Source: JBMZCV01 sp049613665 (GTDB lineage Bacteria; Bacteroidota; Bacteroidia; Chitinophagales; UBA2359). Taken from it: a stretch of DNA of 7,473 nt. This document shows positions 4,760-7,473 of this stretch, one piece after another (the stretch's first letter is position 1; the number at the start of each line of letters is the position of its first letter). Under the pieces are notes generated by a model. It was not told where the DNA came from, searched no databases, and was given only the letters and a program-made list of their open reading frames with translations. A program made the translations under genes and the position numbers. The DNA lies in assembly GCA_049613665.1 (NCBI GenBank), contig JBMZCV010000217.1, positions 1 to 7,473 on the forward strand, written 5' to 3'.

Positions 4760-7459
4760 ATGAAACAAACAAATTTTATTTTTTACTTATTTCTTTTTTG
4801 CATTTTGTATTTGCAAATGTATGATGGAGGGTATTTGCTGAAAGGGCAAGGTCTTGATAATGCTAAATGTGGCACAAATGATTTACATCAAGAACTATTG
4901 ATAACAGATCCCAATTATCATTTTGGTAATGAGTTTTATGAAGAAACGTATCAGTTCTATATGATGAATGGAAATGCAAATAATGCCTCTATACAAAGAA
5001 TGGCTCCTTATGCAATACCTACTGTTATTCATATTGTTTCGCCTGCCTCTGGTAACTTATTATTAAATGCAGAAATCGAGGGTGGAATTACTTGGATTAA
5101 CAATATTCTTGCTGGTGGAATACCTTGTGGAAATCAAGAAGCTGGGCTTGATGTAGAAATACAACTATGTTTAGCACAAAGAACAATTAACAATGGAGTT
5201 TCATCAGGAATTACTAATGATGTAAGTGATGAACTTACTAATCATGATATTTCTCTTGAGCAGGTAGCCTTGAAAGCTTTAGGCGATGTTACTAACTATC
5301 CTTCAACCGATTATTTAAATATTTGGGTAGTAGAAAGTATCAACAATACAGCATTAGGAATTGACCAAAATAATGGAGAGGATATCGCAGGTTATGCTAA
5401 GTTGGCTGCTGCTCATGGCACTTTATTAGATGGTATTGTTGTAGAAGCGGCGACTTGGGCAGATTGTGATGCAATTAAATTGGTTGTACATGAAATAGGG
5501 CATTACTTCAATTTACGGCATACTTTTTTAGGAGGATGTGAAAATGTAAATTGTTTAGAGCAAGGAGATTTTGTGTGTGATACTCCCCCTGATAATACTA
5601 GTGGAAGTAACGATTGTAACCTTACAGACTCTTGTCCTGCTGATAATGAATTTGATTTACATAATAATTATATGGATTATGGACTACTTTCTTGTCATAC
5701 AAGTTTTACAGATGATCAAAAAGAAAGAATGTTATATACCTTAGAAGGTTCAATGATTCAAAATCCTAACGGTCTGCGAAGTAGCCTTTTAAGTTCTGAA
5801 GGATGTTTTTTGCCATGTGATAATCCTATTGATGTTTCTTTTTCAGCACCATTGGCTCCAATTAATTTAGGAACAACATTTGATTTTTTCAATACTAGTA
5901 TTCCATCAAATAATATAGCTTATGATACATTTGAATGGTTTGTAAATAATGAATTTCAAGAACAAAATAATAATGTATTTTCTTATGATTTTTGGGAAGA
6001 AGGTATATTTACAATAACATTAACAGCAAGTGGTTCTGATATTAATTGCACGCCTCAATCATACAATATTATTGTAGAAGTCGTTTGTCCTGTAAGTGCC
6101 GATTTTGAAGTATTAGAAAATACTCTTGATGTTTTGGCAGGCACTACCCTTACATTTACGACAGACCTAAATCCAAGCGATTATGACGAAATGAATTGGT
6201 ATATTGGAAGCACAACTGAATTACCCGAACTTCAAAATGAAAATACATTTGAATACACTTTTAATAGTTCAGAATTTGTTTATTTAGAGATTTGTACAAC
6301 AGTTGATGGAATAGTATGTTGTGATGTACAGAGTAAGTTTATTTCAACAGAAGGTTATTGTAAAAATAACAATGTCTGGTGTTTAGGACGGTATGCAGGA
6401 TTAGATTTTAATGCAGGCGAACCAGTACCAATTGAGAATGTAGCTACTATAAATTCAGAAACATGGGCAACAATGGCTGATGATAATGGTAATTTACTAT
6501 TGTATGTTGGACAATTTCAAAGTACAATAGAATCAGGTATGCCTCTAAAAGAAAGAAGAATTTATGATAGAGAACATAATGTGATAGTTGGAGGGCAAGG
6601 TTTAAAAGGTGGTGATTCTCCCCTACAAGGAAGTCTGATTATAAAACATCCAAATCCAGAACTTGAAAATATATATTATGTTTTTATAAATGGAGGAGAC
6701 GAAGTTATACAAAATGGCAATCCAGAAACTATTGATATAGGTTTACATTATTCATTGGTGGATATGACAGGTGGCAATATATCAAGTATGGATGGACAAG
6801 CTCTTGGAGCAGTTCTTTCTGATAGTAAAAATAGTATTGTAAATACTACTGCTACTGAGGCTTTGACTGCTGTTGCTCATTGCAATGAAAGAGATATATG
6901 GTTGATTAGTACGAAAGATAATCTTAGTGATGCTACCAATCCATCACTCGAAGTTTATGCTATTGACGAAATGGGAATAACAGGAGAAGATGGTAATCCT
7001 AATACTGCTATAACACCTGTTCATTCTTATTCAATTCCATCAAATAATAAAATTTACTGCATAAAAGTTTCTACTCAAAGAAACAAAATTGCATTTCATA
7101 CTAAAGAAGAAGTATTTTTAGGCGATTTTAATAAAATAACTGGTGAGATTACAAATATAAATTCTATAATGATAGCCACAGAAGAGGAAGATTTATATGG
7201 TTTAGAATTTTCACCTAATAATAACTTTTTATATTTAACAATTCGTAACTTTAATAACTTTGATAGTGATATAATACAAATTGACTTAAATTCGTTTCAA
7301 GAACAACAAATTGTATCTCTTCCATTAGATAACAATAATTTAACTAATTTTTTAGGTTATATACAGTTAGCTTCTAATGGAAGGATTTATATAGGAAACA
7401 ATAATAATAGCTATTTACCAATAGACCTGTTACTCTATAAAACTATTGATTATCAGTAG
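4760..7459 (+). CDS. Secreted M43-type (pappalysin-like) zinc metalloprotease with PKD-like and propeller-like regions (899 aa)
   Basis: I start at the ATG at 4760 (MKQTNFIFYLFLFCILYL), which gives a short basic N-end and a signal-peptide core; in-frame ATGs at 4709 and 4754 would add 17 or 2 hydrophobic residues. Numbering is from 4760. The catalytic domain spans about 83-343: zinc motif HEIGHYFNLRH (244-254) with H244, H248 and H254 as ligands and E245 as catalytic base, then GDFVCDTPPD and the Met-turn NYMDY (303-307), all typical of M43 peptidases. Two PKD/Ig-like modules follow (about 357-443 and 445-530). From about 533, NNVWCLGRYAGLDFNAG opens a region with propeller-like motifs such as YGLEFSPNNNFLYLTI, common in secreted Bacteroidota proteins. 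It probably acts on extracellular proteins. The protein ends abruptly in the last propeller-like repeat with no C-terminal sorting domain, so it may be truncated or frameshifted. The left operon is insulated from it by the terminator. Confidence 0.88.
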   Translation: MKQTNFIFYLFLFCILYLQMYDGGYLLKGQGLDNAKCGTNDLHQELLITDPNYHFGNEFYEETYQFYMMNGNANNASIQRMAPYAIPTVIHIVSPASGNLLLNAEIEGGITWINNILAGGIPCGNQEAGLDVEIQLCLAQRTINNGVSSGITNDVSDELTNHDISLEQVALKALGDVTNYPSTDYLNIWVVESINNTALGIDQNNGEDIAGYAKLAAAHGTLLDGIVVEAATWADCDAIKLVVHEIGHYFNLRHTFLGGCENVNCLEQGDFVCDTPPDNTSGSNDCNLTDSCPADNEFDLHNNYMDYGLLSCHTSFTDDQKERMLYTLEGSMIQNPNGLRSSLLSSEGCFLPCDNPIDVSFSAPLAPINLGTTFDFFNTSIPSNNIAYDTFEWFVNNEFQEQNNNVFSYDFWEEGIFTITLTASGSDINCTPQSYNIIVEVVCPVSADFEVLENTLDVLAGTTLTFTTDLNPSDYDEMNWYIGSTTELPELQNENTFEYTFNSSEFVYLEICTTVDGIVCCDVQSKFISTEGYCKNNNVWCLGRYAGLDFNAGEPVPIENVATINSETWATMADDNGNLLLYVGQFQSTIESGMPLKERRIYDREHNVIVGGQGLKGGDSPLQGSLIIKHPNPELENIYYVFINGGDEVIQNGNPETIDIGLHYSLVDMTGGNISSMDGQALGAVLSDSKNSIVNTTATEALTAVAHCNERDIWLISTKDNLSDATNPSLEVYAIDEMGITGEDGNPNTAITPVHSYSIPSNNKIYCIKVSTQRNKIAFHTKEEVFLGDFNKITGEITNINSIMIATEEEDLYGLEFSPNNNFLYLTIRNFNNFDSDIIQIDLNSFQEQQIVSLPLDNNNLTNFLGYIQLASNGRIYIGNNNNSYLPIDLLLYKTIDYQ

Positions 7460-7473
7460 CTTATAAATGTTCA

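Overview
The window looks like AT-rich chromosomal or prophage DNA from a Bacteroidota bacterium, probably near the Saprospirales/Chitinophagales or Flavobacteriales. The basis is one large secreted M43-type (pappalysin-like) metalloprotease with PKD-like modules and the 'WYFG-N-AGLDFN'-type propeller region common in that phylum, plus TAnnTTTG-type -7 boxes and an absence of clear Shine-Dalgarno sequences. The assignment comes from remembered family patterns, not a database search.

Left block (1-4360, all + strand): seven tightly packed genes that read as one operon, closed by a strong intrinsic terminator at 4379-4428. In order they are: (1) the 3' part of a large beta-rich protein with Ig/PKD-like segments, which enters from the left edge; (2) a 229-aa protein with a Sec signal peptide and a C-terminus like Bacteroidota phage tail-fibre proteins; (3) a 260-aa protein with a tail-fibre-like N-terminus and a leucine-rich-repeat-like C-terminal half, overlapping gene 2 in a TAATG junction; (4) a basic, helical 153-aa protein resembling small proteins of Bacteroidota phage late operons; (5) a 147-aa TIR-like protein; (6) a 57-aa single-span membrane protein whose start overlaps the end of gene 5; (7) a 110-aa exported protein with a tandem 11-residue repeat. 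The spacing implies co-expression. The most economical reading is the distal end of a phage-derived particle module (prophage late operon, contractile injection system or similar) carrying fibre/adhesin proteins, a TIR-like accessory and small envelope proteins. No capsid, sheath, baseplate, terminase or integrase gene is visible, so the module type is not established.

Middle (4361-4759): a gene-free, very AT-rich gap of about 400 bases. It holds the terminator and, further right, TAnnTTTG boxes and a thrice-repeated TTTTTGAC octamer, which probably include the promoter of the next gene.

Right block (4760-7459): a single gene for an 899-aa secreted zinc metalloprotease. It has an intact HExxHxxxxxH zinc site and Met-turn, two PKD-like modules and a beta-propeller-like region. 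It stops abruptly inside what looks like the last propeller repeat, with no type IX secretion sorting domain before the stop. It is separated from the left block by the terminator and is probably functionally unrelated.

The most interesting point is the left operon: a TIR-like protein, a one-pass membrane microprotein and exported or fibre-like proteins in one transcription unit.
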